From the NCBI GenBank assembly GCA_963812775.1, contig CAWEWH010000009.1, forward strand, positions 558,001 to 622,000: a stretch of DNA of 64,000 nt, written 5' to 3'. The translations under genes and the position numbers were made by a program. This DNA comes from CAWEWH01 sp963812775. Lineage in GTDB: Bacteria; Pseudomonadota; Alphaproteobacteria; Rhizobiales; Beijerinckiaceae. The notes beneath the pieces were generated by a model. It was not told the origin of the DNA, searched no databases, and was given only the letters and a program-made list of their open reading frames with translations. Every line of letters begins with the position of its first letter. Position 1 is the first letter of the stretch. Positions 1 to 9,876 of this stretch are shown here, piece by piece.

Positions 1-57
1 CCCCTCGAGGCCGCTTCCATGCCGCTCCGGCGGTCCCGCAGCGCGATTCTCCGGCAC
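1..57 (-). CDS. 5' end of a leftward gene leaving the window (possibly DUF1285 protein)
   Basis: Only 19 codons are inside the window. The start is a GTG whose upstream bases on the minus strand read AGGAGGTGAGC, a nearly ideal ribosome binding site. The visible peptide (beginning MPENRAAG and ending SGLEG) matches no domain by itself. In related bacteria a DUF1285 protein is often encoded divergently from the MoxR/DUF58 operon, and an N-terminal GL-x-GL-like stretch is compatible with that. The identity is inference from context, while the start site is seen directly. Confidence 0.4.
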   Translation of the reverse strand, partial: MPENRAAGPPERHGSGLEG

Positions 58-312
58 GCTCACCTCCTGGACTCGGACGTCTGCGGCGATCGGTCTCGCC
101 GGCTGGTCCGAACAGCGCCCCGATCACGCTGATTTAGTGTGCGCCATGCGAACCGCAAAGCGGCATGTTCTTCTCAAATCGACGAAATCACGGGATTGCG
201 TTTGCCAAGCCCTTGCTGGCGGCACAGCAATGGCGGCACAATCCTTGCGGGTCCTCGCGGAGGGTGGCGTTACCAATTCCGGCCGGAAGCGGCTGCACAA
301 GGAGTGTCGGGA

Positions 313-1335
<1,023 letters not shown>

Positions 1336-1342
1336 GACCGCC

Positions 1343-2284
1343 ATGGCGCGGGTGACGGTCCTTCCCGAGGCTGGTCGCAGCCCGGGACGCCAATCCACCG
1401 AGGAAGCGCAGACGCTCGCCGCGCGCCTGCCGCGCCTTGTGCTCGAGGCGCGCCAGGTCGCCGCCGCCGTGCACGGCCTGCACGGGCGTCGGCGCGCCGG
1501 ACCGGGCGAGAGCTTCTGGCAATTCCGCCCGTTCACGGCCGGCGAGGCGGCGCAGCGCGTCGACTGGCGCCGCTCGGCGCGTGACGACCGCCTCTACGTG
1601 CGCCAGCGCGAGTGGGAAGCGGCGCAGACCTTCTGGCTGTGGATCGATCGCTCCGCCTCGATGGGCTACATGTCGTCGCTGGCGCGTGCCTCCAAGGTCG
1701 AGCGCGCCATGGTGGTCGGCTTCGCGCTGGCCGAGGTGTTGATCGAGGCGGGCGAGCGCGTCGGCTATCTCGGGCTGTTGCCGCCCCGCGCCTCGCGCCA
1801 CATCGCCGAGAAGATCGGCGAGGCGCTGATCAGCGACAAGAAGGGCCTCGACGTCGACATGGCGCCCGCCGACACGCTGTCGCCGCAGAACGAGGGCGTG
1901 CTGATCGGCGACTTCCTGGTGCCGCCGGCCACCCTCGAGACCTGCGTCGACGCCCTTGCGGGGCGCGGCGCGCGTGGCCACTTGGTGATGGTGGTCGATC
2001 CCGTCGAAGAGACGTTTCCGTTCGCCGGCCAGGCCGAGCTTGCCGATCTCGAGGTGGGCCTCAGGCTGCGCGTCGGCGATGCGGCCGCATGGGCGTCCGA
2101 CTTCCGCCTGCGCATGGCGGCGCATCGTGAGGCGGTCGGCGCCATCGCGGCACGCCGCGGCTGGACGCTGACGCTGCATCGCACCGACCGTCCGGCCAGC
2201 GAAGCGGTGTTGCGGCTGATCACGCTGATCGCCGCCAATCGCGGCTCGCACCGCACGGCCCTCAAGGCGGCGGGAGGCCAGTGA
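1343..2284 (+). CDS. DUF58 domain-containing protein
   Basis: This is a 313-residue soluble protein of the DUF58 family, which has a VWA-like fold and is almost always encoded next to MoxR. Seen: the family signature around residues 55-85, where GRRRAGPGESFWQFR is followed by an R-x-VDWRRSAR stretch, then WIDRSASMG near residue 100, which resembles the MIDAS start of VWA domains. It starts 7 bases after the moxR stop, and its TGA overlaps the ATG of the next gene by one base, so the genes are translationally coupled. It is probably the adaptor that works with the MoxR ATPase. The substrate cannot be told from sequence. Confidence 0.92.
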   Translation: MARVTVLPEAGRSPGRQSTEEAQTLAARLPRLVLEARQVAAAVHGLHGRRRAGPGESFWQFRPFTAGEAAQRVDWRRSARDDRLYVRQREWEAAQTFWLWIDRSASMGYMSSLARASKVERAMVVGFALAEVLIEAGERVGYLGLLPPRASRHIAEKIGEALISDKKGLDVDMAPADTLSPQNEGVLIGDFLVPPATLETCVDALAGRGARGHLVMVVDPVEETFPFAGQAELADLEVGLRLRVGDAAAWASDFRLRMAAHREAVGAIAARRGWTLTLHRTDRPASEAVLRLITLIAANRGSHRTALKAAGGQ

Positions 2285-5139
2285 TGCTCGGCCTGCCCAT
2301 CACCTTCGCGGCCCCGCTTGTGCTCATCGCGCTCGCGGCGCTACCAGCCATCTGGCTGTTGCTGCGGGTGACGCCGCCGCAGCCGCGGCGCATCCCGTTC
2401 CCACCGCTGCGCATCCTCTTCGACCTGCTGCCCAAGCGGGAGACGCCGGCGCGCACGCCCTGGTGGCTGTTGCTGCTGCGCCTCGTCATCGCCGCGCTGG
2501 TGATCATCGCTACCGCCGGGCCGGTCTGGAATCCCTACGCCAGCGAGCCGTCCGGCGCCCGCGGCCCCATCGCGCTCATCATCGACAATGGCTTTGCGGC
2601 CGCGCCGGATTGGCGCGACCGGCAGGCGCTGGCGGCGGAACGCATCGGTGCCGCCAGCCGCGACAACCGCCGCATCGCCATCCTGACCACGGCCGAGCGC
2701 GGGCCTGAGCCGCTGTTCCTCGACGCGCCCGCCGCCACCGAGCGCCTCGCCGCCATTCAGCCGGCGCCGCATCTCGCCGACCGCAGCACCGTTCTTGAGC
2801 CCCTCGAGCGGCTGCTCGCCGCGCAGCCCGAGACGGAAATCCAGTGGATCATGGACGGCGTCGCCGGCGCCGATGGCGCCGCCTTCGTCGAGGCCCTCGG
2901 ACGCCTCGCCAAGAGCCGCAGCATCAGCATCTACAAGGCGCCGCGGGCGACGGCGCTGGCGCTGGCCGGCGCCGACAACGCGGCCGGCGCCCTCGACGTG
3001 TCGGTGGTGCGCGCCGAGCCCAACGGCCGCGACGGCGGCACCCTGCGGGCTCTCGACCTCAAGGGCCTGCCGCTCGGCGAAACGCCGTTCCGCTTCGCCA
3101 GCGGCGGCACGCGCACAGTTGCGAAGTTCGAATTGCCCATCGAGGTGCGCAACAACGTGGCGCGCGTCGACATCGCCGAGGAGGCCTCCGCCGGAGCCGT
3201 GACGCTGCTTGACGAATCGAGCAAGCGCCGCCGGGTCGGCCTCGTCACCGGCGCCACCGCCGACGTGGCGCAACCGCTGCTCTCGCCTACCTATTATACG
3301 GCGCGCGCGCTGTCGCCCTATGCCGACATCCGCGAGCCGCGCAGCGGCACCAGCGAAGCCGTCGACACCCTTCTCAACGAGCGCGTCTCGGTCCTCGTGC
3401 TTGCCGACGTGGGCGCCCTCGACCGGCCGACCGCCGGCCGCCTGGCCGCCTTTCTCCAGGACGGCGGCGTCCTAGTGCGCTTCGCGGGCCCGCGGCTCGC
3501 GGCCGGCAACGACGAGTTGTCGCCGGTGCGGCTACGCCGCGGCGGCCGCAATCTCGGCGGCTCGCTATCGTGGGACACGCCCAAGACGCTCGCCGACTTC
3601 CCGCGCGAAAGCCCGTTCTTCGGCTTGCCCGCCAAGGCGGAAATCACCGTCCGCCGCCAGATCCTGGCGGAGCCGGACGGCGACCTGCCGAGCAAGACCT
3701 GGGCGATGCTGGCCGACGGCACGCCGATCGTGACGGCGGAACGGCGCGGCAGCGGCCTTATCGTGCTCTTCCACGTCACCGCCGATCCTGCCTGGTCGAA
3801 TCTGCCGCTGTCTGGCATCTTCGTCGACATGTTGCGGCGGATCGTGGCGCTCGCGGGCAAGTCGGCCGAGGGCGCGGACGAGAAACAAACGCAAGGGGTC
3901 GAGACGGTGGCGCCCCAGCGCACGCTTGACGGCTTCGGCGCGTTCCGCTCACCGCCCGCCACCGCCAAGCCGATCGCCCGCAACCACGCGGCGCGCGCCA
4001 GCGACGAGCATCCGCCCGGCTTCTACGGGCCGACCGAGGCGGCCGTCGCCGTCAACGCGCTCATCGCCACCGACACGCTGGCACCGCTCGACGTGAGCCC
4101 GCTCAACGCCCGCGTCGAAGGCCTGGCGCGCGGCGCCATCATCGATCTGCGAGCCCCCATGCTCGCCGGTGCGCTCATTCTGCTGTTCCTCGACACGCTC
4201 GCGGCGCTGATGCTCGGCGGCTATCTCGGCGGCCTCACGCGCCGTTTCGGCGGCGCCACGGCCGCCGCGCTGGTCGGCGTGGCGCTGATTCTCGGGGCCG
4301 GCAACGCCGACGCTCAAGAGCCACCGGCACAGCAGCCAGCGCCGCAGTCGGCGCCGCAGGCAGGGCAGCAGCCGGCGCAGCAGCCGCCGCCGCTGCGCAA
4401 GGAGAACTACGAGGCCGCCCTCGTCACCCGCCTCGCCTACGTCATCACCGGCGACAGCGAGATCGATTCCACCAGCCGCGCCGGCCTCCTCGGCCTGTCG
4501 CAGGCGCTCGCCTCGCGCTCGGCGCTCGAGCCCGGGGATCCGGTGGGCGTCGACCCGGGCCGCGATGAGCTTGCCTTCTACCCGCTTCTTTACTGGCCGG
4601 TGGTGGCCGGCAAGCCGTTGCCCACCGACGTGGCGCTGCGCCGTATCGACGCCTTCATGAAGGGCGGCGGCACGGTCCTCTTCGACACCCGCGATGCCAT
4701 CTCGTCGCGATCAGGCGCCACGAGCCCGGAGGGGCAGCAGCTCAGGCGCATGCTGGCCACCCTCGACATTCCAGAGCTGGAGCCGGTGCCGCGCGATCAC
4801 GTTCTCACCAAGGCGTTCTTCCTGGTCGAGACGTTCCCGGGCCGCTACGCCACCGGCCAGACCTGGGTCGAGGTGCTGCCTGCCGACGAGCAGGGCGAGC
4901 GGCGCCCGGCGCGCGGCGGCGACGGCGTGTCGCCCATCATCATCACGTCCAACGATCTCGCCGCCGCCTGGGCGGTGGGGCGGCGCGGCGAGCCCTTGCT
5001 GCCGGTGGTCGGCGCCGATCCGCGCCAGCGCGAAATGTCGATCCGCGGCGGCATCAACATCGTCATGCACACGCTGACCGGCAACTACAAGGCCGACCAG
5101 GTGCACGTGCCGGCGCTGCTCGAACGGCTCGGGCAATAG
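2284..5139 (+). CDS. BatA-type membrane protein with C-terminal DUF4159 domain
   Basis: This is a 951-residue inner-membrane protein. The N-terminus has the BatA/aerotolerance two-helix module (hydrophobic residues about 5-22 and 60-80, separated by a basic loop). A large extracytoplasmic region follows, then two more hydrophobic helices around residues 620-680, a Gln/Pro/Ala-rich linker, and a C-terminal DUF4159 domain (about 710-950), which has a glutamine-amidotransferase-like fold. A GTG lies one codon upstream, but the ATG that overlaps the preceding TGA is the better start. Its position between the DUF58 gene and another large membrane protein is standard for this operon. The function is unknown. 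A role in envelope stress or metalloenzyme assembly is suggested only by its MoxR neighbours. Confidence 0.88.
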   Translation: MLGLPITFAAPLVLIALAALPAIWLLLRVTPPQPRRIPFPPLRILFDLLPKRETPARTPWWLLLLRLVIAALVIIATAGPVWNPYASEPSGARGPIALIIDNGFAAAPDWRDRQALAAERIGAASRDNRRIAILTTAERGPEPLFLDAPAATERLAAIQPAPHLADRSTVLEPLERLLAAQPETEIQWIMDGVAGADGAAFVEALGRLAKSRSISIYKAPRATALALAGADNAAGALDVSVVRAEPNGRDGGTLRALDLKGLPLGETPFRFASGGTRTVAKFELPIEVRNNVARVDIAEEASAGAVTLLDESSKRRRVGLVTGATADVAQPLLSPTYYTARALSPYADIREPRSGTSEAVDTLLNERVSVLVLADVGALDRPTAGRLAAFLQDGGVLVRFAGPRLAAGNDELSPVRLRRGGRNLGGSLSWDTPKTLADFPRESPFFGLPAKAEITVRRQILAEPDGDLPSKTWAMLADGTPIVTAERRGSGLIVLFHVTADPAWSNLPLSGIFVDMLRRIVALAGKSAEGADEKQTQGVETVAPQRTLDGFGAFRSPPATAKPIARNHAARASDEHPPGFYGPTEAAVAVNALIATDTLAPLDVSPLNARVEGLARGAIIDLRAPMLAGALILLFLDTLAALMLGGYLGGLTRRFGGATAAALVGVALILGAGNADAQEPPAQQPAPQSAPQAGQQPAQQPPPLRKENYEAALVTRLAYVITGDSEIDSTSRAGLLGLSQALASRSALEPGDPVGVDPGRDELAFYPLLYWPVVAGKPLPTDVALRRIDAFMKGGGTVLFDTRDAISSRSGATSPEGQQLRRMLATLDIPELEPVPRDHVLTKAFFLVETFPGRYATGQTWVEVLPADEQGERRPARGGDGVSPIIITSNDLAAAWAVGRRGEPLLPVVGADPRQREMSIRGGINIVMHTLTGNYKADQVHVPALLERLGQ

Positions 5140-5142
5140 ACA

Positions 5143-7224
5143 ATGCTCAGCATCACCTTCACCCCCCTCGTCCCGGCCGCGCTGCTCGCCGTCCTCGCGG
5201 TCCTGGCGGCCATCGTGGCAGCCGCCGGCCTCGTCCTGCGGGGCCCGGCGACCCTGGTGCGCGCGCTGGCGCTAAGCCTCGTCCTCCTCGGCCTCGCCAA
5301 TCCTTCGCTCGTGCGCGAGGACCGCGAGCGCATCAAGGACGTGGTGGCCGTCATCGTCGACCGCTCCGTGTCGCAGACCCTTGCCGAACGGGCCGCCCAG
5401 ACGACGCGGGCGCGGGCCGAGGTCGAGCGCAAGCTCGGCTCGCTCGCCGACGTCGAGCCGCGCTTCGTCGACGTGACCCACCAGGAAGGCCAGGACGGAA
5501 CGCATCTGTTTGCGGCGCTGACAGGGGCGCTCGCCGACGTGCCGAGCGAGCGCGTCGCCGGCGTCATCATCATCACCGACGGCGTCGTGCACGACATCCC
5601 CGCGCAGGCCTCGCTGCTCGGCTTCAAGGCGCCGCTGCACGCGCTGGTCACCGGACGGCCCGATGAGCGCGACCGGCGCATTGCACTCATCGAGGCGCCG
5701 CGCTTCGCCATCGTCGGCAAGGACCAGAACATCAAGGTGGAGGTTTCCGAGCGTGGCGGCCCCGGGCGCGCGCGCCTGTCCATCCGCCGCGACGGCCAGC
5801 TCCTCGCCAATATCGAGGTCGCCACCAACCGGCCGATCTCCATTCCGGTGCGCATCGAGCATGGCGGCCCCAACGTGGTCGAGCTGGAAGTCGAGCCGCT
5901 GGCCGGCGAGCTGACGGCGGCCAACAACCGCGCCGTCGTCACCATCGAGGGCATCCGCGAGAAGCTGCGCGTGCTGCTGGTGTCCGGCGAGCCGCACGCC
6001 GGCGAGCGCACCTGGCGCAATCTCCTGAAGTCCGACGCCAATGTCGATCTGGTGCACTTCACCATTCTGCGGCCGCCCGAGAAGCAGGACACGACGCCGA
6101 TCAACGAGCTGTCGTTGATCGCCTTCCCGACGCGCGAGCTGTTCCAGCAGAAGATCAAGGAATTCGACCTCATCATCTTCGACCGCTACGCCAACCAGAG
6201 CGTGCTGCCGACGCTGTATTACGACAACATCGTGCGCTACGTGCGCGAGGGCGGCGCGCTCATGGTCGCGGCCGGCCCCGAATATACCGGGGCCATCAGC
6301 CTCGCCCGCACTTCGCTGTCGGCCGTGCTGCCGGCCTTTCCGGACGGGCGCATCGTCGAGCAGCCGTTCCGCGCCGCGGTGACGACGACCGGCCACCGCC
6401 ATCCGGTGACGCGCGAACTGCCGGGCAGCGAGTCCAATCCGCCAAAATGGGGCGAATGGCTGCGACTGGTCGGGTCGCGCGTGCAGCAGGGCACCGTCGT
6501 CATGTCAGGGTACGACGAGCAGCCGCTCATCGTGCTGGCGCGCGAACAGAAGGGACGCGTGGCGCTGCTCTTGTCCGACCACGCCTGGCTGTGGGCGCGC
6601 AATTTCCGCGACGGCGGCCCGCATCTCGATCTGCTGCGGCGCATGGCGCACTGGCTGATGAAGGAGCCGGAGCTGGAGGAGGAGGCGCTGCGCGCCTCCG
6701 TGCGCGGCCGCGACATCATCATCGAGCGGCAGACCATGGCGGACGATCCCGGCAGCGTCACCGTCAAGGCGCCGGGCGGCGGCGAGACCAGCGCCGTACT
6801 GCGGCCCGACAAGCCGGGGCTGTTCCGCGCCACCACCGCCGTGCAGGAGCTCGGCCTCTATCGCCTGACATCGGGAACCTTGGTCGCCTTCGCGAGCGTC
6901 GGGCCGCAGAATCCCCTCGAGCTCGCCGACGTGTTCAGCGACACCGAGCGGCTGCGCGGGCTTGCCGAGGCGACCGGCGGCTCGGTGCGGCGCATCGGCG
7001 AACAGCAGGGCGAAGGCGTCAACGTGCCGCGCATCGTGCCGGTGACGTCAGGCTCGCGTTTTTCCGGCGGCGACTGGATCGGGCTGCGACCCAGCGACAG
7101 CGCCATCGTGCGCGGCGTCTCAGTGATCCCGCTCGGCCTCGGACTGCTCGCGCTCGGCGTGCTGCTCGGCGCCATCCTGGCCATGTGGCTCGCCGAGGGC
7201 CGGCCGGCAAAGAGCACGACGTAG
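5143..7224 (+). CDS. Large membrane protein of the MoxR operon (GATase1-like fold)
   Basis: This is a 693-residue protein beginning three bases after the preceding stop. It has two N-terminal membrane helices (about residues 5-55), a VWA-like segment starting VVAVIVDRSVSQTL near residue 67, a central region with class I glutamine-amidotransferase-like topology (LRVLLVSGEPHAGER near 275, LIIFDRYANQ near 345), and one C-terminal membrane helix (about 660-685) before a short basic tail. No amidotransferase Cys-His-Glu triad is apparent, so it is not expected to be catalytic. It is the last gene of the MoxR operon and probably forms a membrane complex with the DUF4159 protein. The function is not known. 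Confidence 0.85.
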   Translation: MLSITFTPLVPAALLAVLAVLAAIVAAAGLVLRGPATLVRALALSLVLLGLANPSLVREDRERIKDVVAVIVDRSVSQTLAERAAQTTRARAEVERKLGSLADVEPRFVDVTHQEGQDGTHLFAALTGALADVPSERVAGVIIITDGVVHDIPAQASLLGFKAPLHALVTGRPDERDRRIALIEAPRFAIVGKDQNIKVEVSERGGPGRARLSIRRDGQLLANIEVATNRPISIPVRIEHGGPNVVELEVEPLAGELTAANNRAVVTIEGIREKLRVLLVSGEPHAGERTWRNLLKSDANVDLVHFTILRPPEKQDTTPINELSLIAFPTRELFQQKIKEFDLIIFDRYANQSVLPTLYYDNIVRYVREGGALMVAAGPEYTGAISLARTSLSAVLPAFPDGRIVEQPFRAAVTTTGHRHPVTRELPGSESNPPKWGEWLRLVGSRVQQGTVVMSGYDEQPLIVLAREQKGRVALLLSDHAWLWARNFRDGGPHLDLLRRMAHWLMKEPELEEEALRASVRGRDIIIERQTMADDPGSVTVKAPGGGETSAVLRPDKPGLFRATTAVQELGLYRLTSGTLVAFASVGPQNPLELADVFSDTERLRGLAEATGGSVRRIGEQQGEGVNVPRIVPVTSGSRFSGGDWIGLRPSDSAIVRGVSVIPLGLGLLALGVLLGAILAMWLAEGRPAKSTT

Positions 7225-7225
7225 A

Positions 7226-7250
7226 GCACAATCGGTTTTCGGGATGATGC
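7226..7250. repeat. Half copy of a rhizobial dispersed palindrome
   Basis: The bases TTTTCGGGATGATGC in the gap after the MoxR operon match, with one difference, one arm of the complete inverted repeat at 34074-34117. It looks like a degenerate half-element of the 'ATCCCGAAAA' intergenic palindrome family common in Hyphomicrobiales. It lies between two convergent genes and may have helped end transcription. Confidence 0.45.
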
Positions 7251-7251
7251 G

Positions 7252-7752
7252 CTAGTCAGACGGCAACAGCTTGCCGCTCGCTCCCGCAAAGGCACCGGGC
7301 TCCAACTCGACATAGAGGAAGCGGGCCGGATCGGCTGGCCCCGGCAAGGTCACGGTCTTGGGCGGCACCGGCTTGAAGCCGAAGCGGCCGTAATAGGGCT
7401 CGTCGCCGACCAGGAAGACGAGCTTGAAGCCGTTGTGGCGGGCGCAGTCGAGCGCCCGGCGCACCAGGGCGGCCGCGATGCCGCGCCGCTCGAAGGCGGG
7501 CTCCACCGCGATCGGCCCGAGCACGAGGGCCGGCACGGCGCCGGCGATGGCCGGCGACTGCCTGAGCGAGGCGACCACGAGGGTGCCGACCAGCGCCGTG
7601 AACGACAGGTCGGGACGCAGCGGCGCGCCCTCGCGCAGGCGATAGGCGGTGCGCGCGAAGCGCCCCGGCCCGAAGGCGCGCTCGTGCAGGCGCTCGATGG
7701 TCTCGGCGTCGGCCGGCAGCTCCGGCCGGATGGTGAAGTTGAGGTCAGTCAT
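7252..7752 (-). CDS. GNAT family N-acetyltransferase (YhbS-like)
   Basis: This is a 166-residue acetyl-CoA-dependent N-acetyltransferase. Motif A of the GNAT fold is clear: VEPAFERRGIAAALVRRAL around residues 88-106, containing the acetyl-CoA pyrophosphate-binding R-x-x-G-x-A loop, followed by the beta5/motif B stretch VFLVGDEPYYGRFGFKP, typical of the YhbS subgroup. Single-domain length is normal. It lies 9 bases downstream of the Nudix gene on the same strand, so the two are probably co-transcribed. The acceptor substrate is unknown. Confidence 0.9.
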   Translation of the reverse strand: MTDLNFTIRPELPADAETIERLHERAFGPGRFARTAYRLREGAPLRPDLSFTALVGTLVVASLRQSPAIAGAVPALVLGPIAVEPAFERRGIAAALVRRALDCARHNGFKLVFLVGDEPYYGRFGFKPVPPKTVTLPGPADPARFLYVELEPGAFAGASGKLLPSD

Positions 7753-7761
7753 GCCGGGTCT

Positions 7762-8244
7762 CTACCACTTCGCCGCAGGCGGCGCGCCCGCCGCCACCTC
7801 GGCGAGGCGCCTCTCGGTCGCGGCCGTCACCCCCGCCGGCAACGAAGCAAGCGGGAAGAAGCCGGTCTCGGCAATCTCGCGGTCGCGCCCGCGCGGCGAA
7901 GCCTGCGAGAAGTCGCGGACCACGAACAGCACCACATGGTCGCGGCGCGAGACGAGCGTGTTGAAATAGATGCCGAACAGCGCGGGCCTTGCATTGAGCG
8001 TGATGTTGCCCTCCTCGGCGAGCTCGCGCGCCAAGGCATCGTGCACCGTCTCGCCCGCCTCGACGCCGCCGCCCGGCAGGTGCCAGCCGCGCACATAGGT
8101 GTGGCGCACCAGGAACACCTCGTCGTGCCGCAACACCGCGGCGCGCACGCCGACCGTGAGGCCCCTCGAGACGCGCCAATAGGCGTGCATGAGCCGGCGG
8201 ACGAGCGGATTGATCGGCGCCACGTCGCCGAGGGGCTCAGCCAT
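7762..8244 (-). CDS. Nudix hydrolase
   Basis: This is a 160-residue Nudix hydrolase that would cleave a nucleoside diphosphate linked to some moiety. The Nudix box is at about residues 59-81 (GGVEAGETVHDALARELAEE then GNI). It keeps the metal-binding R-E-x-x-E-E core, but the usual Gly of the final x-G-U is shifted or replaced (EEGNI). Upstream, a WHLPGGG stretch fits the fold. It is the upstream gene of a pair with the GNAT acetyltransferase and is divergent from the metallophosphoesterase. The specificity is not predictable. Confidence 0.9.
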   Translation of the reverse strand: MAEPLGDVAPINPLVRRLMHAYWRVSRGLTVGVRAAVLRHDEVFLVRHTYVRGWHLPGGGVEAGETVHDALARELAEEGNITLNARPALFGIYFNTLVSRRDHVVLFVVRDFSQASPRGRDREIAETGFFPLASLPAGVTAATERRLAEVAAGAPPAAKW

Positions 8245-8408
8245 TGCGGTGATCCGGAGCGCAATTCATCGGGCGAGCCTTATGGCATGCCCCTGGCGCC
8301 GGCCAAACAGGCGGGACGGGGCTTGGAACGGCCGAGCTCGTCCGGCCGCCCGGTTCAACAAGCGCTTGACCCCACGGGCTCGGCCCATTCATTGCTTGGC
8401 CGCACGCC

Positions 8409-9302
8409 ATGGCTCTCCTCGCCCACCTGACCGATCCGCATATCGGACCGCTGCCGCGCCCCAGGCTCGCCGAGCTGATGAGCAAGCGGCTCACCGGCTA
8501 CGTCAACTGGCGTCGCGGCCGCAGCGTCAGCCACGACATGGCGGCGCTGGCCGCCATCCTGGCCGACATGGAGGCCCACAAGCCCGACCACATCGCCTTC
8601 ACGGGCGACATCGTCAATATTGGGCTGGCGGCGGAATTCCCCGTGGCGCGCGCCTTCATCACGCGGCTTGGCGCCCCCGACCGCGTCAGCTTCGTGCCCG
8701 GCAACCACGACGCCTATGTGCGCAGCTCCATGCTGCCGCTCTCGACATCGCTGGGGCCATGGATGGCGAGCGACGGCAGCACCGTGAGCGATTTCCCCTT
8801 CGTGCGCCGCCGCGACGGGCTCGCTATCGTCGGTCTCTCGTCGGCGGTGCCGACCCTGCCGTTCTTGGCGAGCGGGCGCATCGGCAAGCGCCAGGCGGCG
8901 CGGCTCATGGAGTCGCTCGCGGCGCTGCGCGACGAGGGGCTCTGCCGCGTCGTGCTCATCCACCATCCGCCCTATCGCGGCGGCGCCGCCGCCGGCCGTG
9001 GCCTGTCGGATGCCACGCATTTCGAGGCCGCCATCCGGGCCGCCGGGGCCGAGCTCGTCCTGCACGGTCACAACCACCGCACCTCGGTGGCGCATCTGAG
9101 AGGGCCGCATGGTCCGGTGCCGGTGGTCGGCGCGCCGTCGGCCTCGGCCCGCGGCGGCACCCGGACGCACCGCGCCGCCTACCACCTCTTCGCCATCCAA
9201 CCCGACGGCATGCGCTCGAAGATCGCCGCCCGTTCCCGCGGCCTGCTGCTCGACGGCGCCACGATCGGCGATCTCAACGCCATTTCGCTCGACGTGAAAT
9301 GA
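8409..9302 (+). CDS. Calcineurin-like metallophosphoesterase
   Basis: This is a 297-residue binuclear-metal phosphoesterase. All family motifs are visible in order: D-P-H at residues 9-11, TGDIVN near 60, the GNHDAY block near 98, IHHPP near 183 and GHNH near 220. It has no signal peptide, so it is cytoplasmic, of the CpdA/YfcE-like group acting on phosphodiesters or phosphomonoesters; the substrate is unknown. Its TGA overlaps the ATG of the next gene (ATGA), so the aminoacyl-tRNA deacylase-like gene is coupled to it. Confidence 0.93.
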   Translation: MALLAHLTDPHIGPLPRPRLAELMSKRLTGYVNWRRGRSVSHDMAALAAILADMEAHKPDHIAFTGDIVNIGLAAEFPVARAFITRLGAPDRVSFVPGNHDAYVRSSMLPLSTSLGPWMASDGSTVSDFPFVRRRDGLAIVGLSSAVPTLPFLASGRIGKRQAARLMESLAALRDEGLCRVVLIHHPPYRGGAAAGRGLSDATHFEAAIRAAGAELVLHGHNHRTSVAHLRGPHGPVPVVGAPSASARGGTRTHRAAYHLFAIQPDGMRSKIAARSRGLLLDGATIGDLNAISLDVK

Positions 9303-9778
9303 CGACGCCTCTGCCCGAAAGCGCCCGGCGCGTCGAAGCCGCCGCCGCGGCCCTCGGCCTTACCATCGACATCCGCGACATGCCGCAATCGACCCGCACC
9401 GCGGCCGACGCGGCGGCGGCCTGCGGCTGCGCGGTGGGGCAGATCGTCAAGTCGCTGATCTTCCGCGGCGCCAACAGCAACGCCCCGCTCCTGCTGCTCG
9501 TCTCCGGCCAGAACCGCGTCGACGAGGCTCTCGCCGGCCAGGCGATCGGCGAGGCGCTCACGCGCGCCGACGCGGCCTTCGTGCGCGCCATGACCGGCTT
9601 TGCCATCGGCGGCATCCCGCCCTTCGGCCACGCGTCGCCGATCCCGACCTATATCGACCCGCAGCTTCTCACCTTCGACGTGGTCTGGGCCGCCGCCGGC
9701 ACGCCGTCGGCGGTCTTCTCGGTCGACCCACGGGTGCTGGCCGCTGCCACGGGCGCGAAGCCGATCCGCATGGCCTGA
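9299..9778 (+). CDS. YbaK/EbsC-type aminoacyl-tRNA deacylase
   Basis: This is a 159-residue single-domain protein of the YbaK/ProX family, trans-editing enzymes that hydrolyse misacylated tRNAs such as Cys-tRNA-Pro or Ala-tRNA-Pro. Seen: the QIVKSLIF segment near residue 50, containing the conserved lysine that contacts the tRNA 3' end, then the LLLLVSGQNRVD strand and the GGIPPFGH loop near 105, which is characteristic of the fold. The frame is open far upstream, but the ATG inside the ATGA overlap with the metallophosphoesterase gives the correct family length. The exact tRNA target is unknown. Confidence 0.9.
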   Translation: MTTPLPESARRVEAAAAALGLTIDIRDMPQSTRTAADAAAACGCAVGQIVKSLIFRGANSNAPLLLLVSGQNRVDEALAGQAIGEALTRADAAFVRAMTGFAIGGIPPFGHASPIPTYIDPQLLTFDVVWAAAGTPSAVFSVDPRVLAAATGAKPIRMA

Positions 9779-9876
9779 CGCATGCTGCCCGAGAGGGCAT
9801 GCGCAGTCATCAGGACGGCTTGCCGGCCGCGCACCCCCGACGCATGCTGCCGGCTTGCTAGTGACGGGAGGAACCC

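Noticed and set aside
8189..9298. A long upstream extension of the YbaK-like reading frame
   Set aside because: It overlaps the complete metallophosphoesterase gene in another frame. The ATG in the ATGA overlap gives the correct family length.
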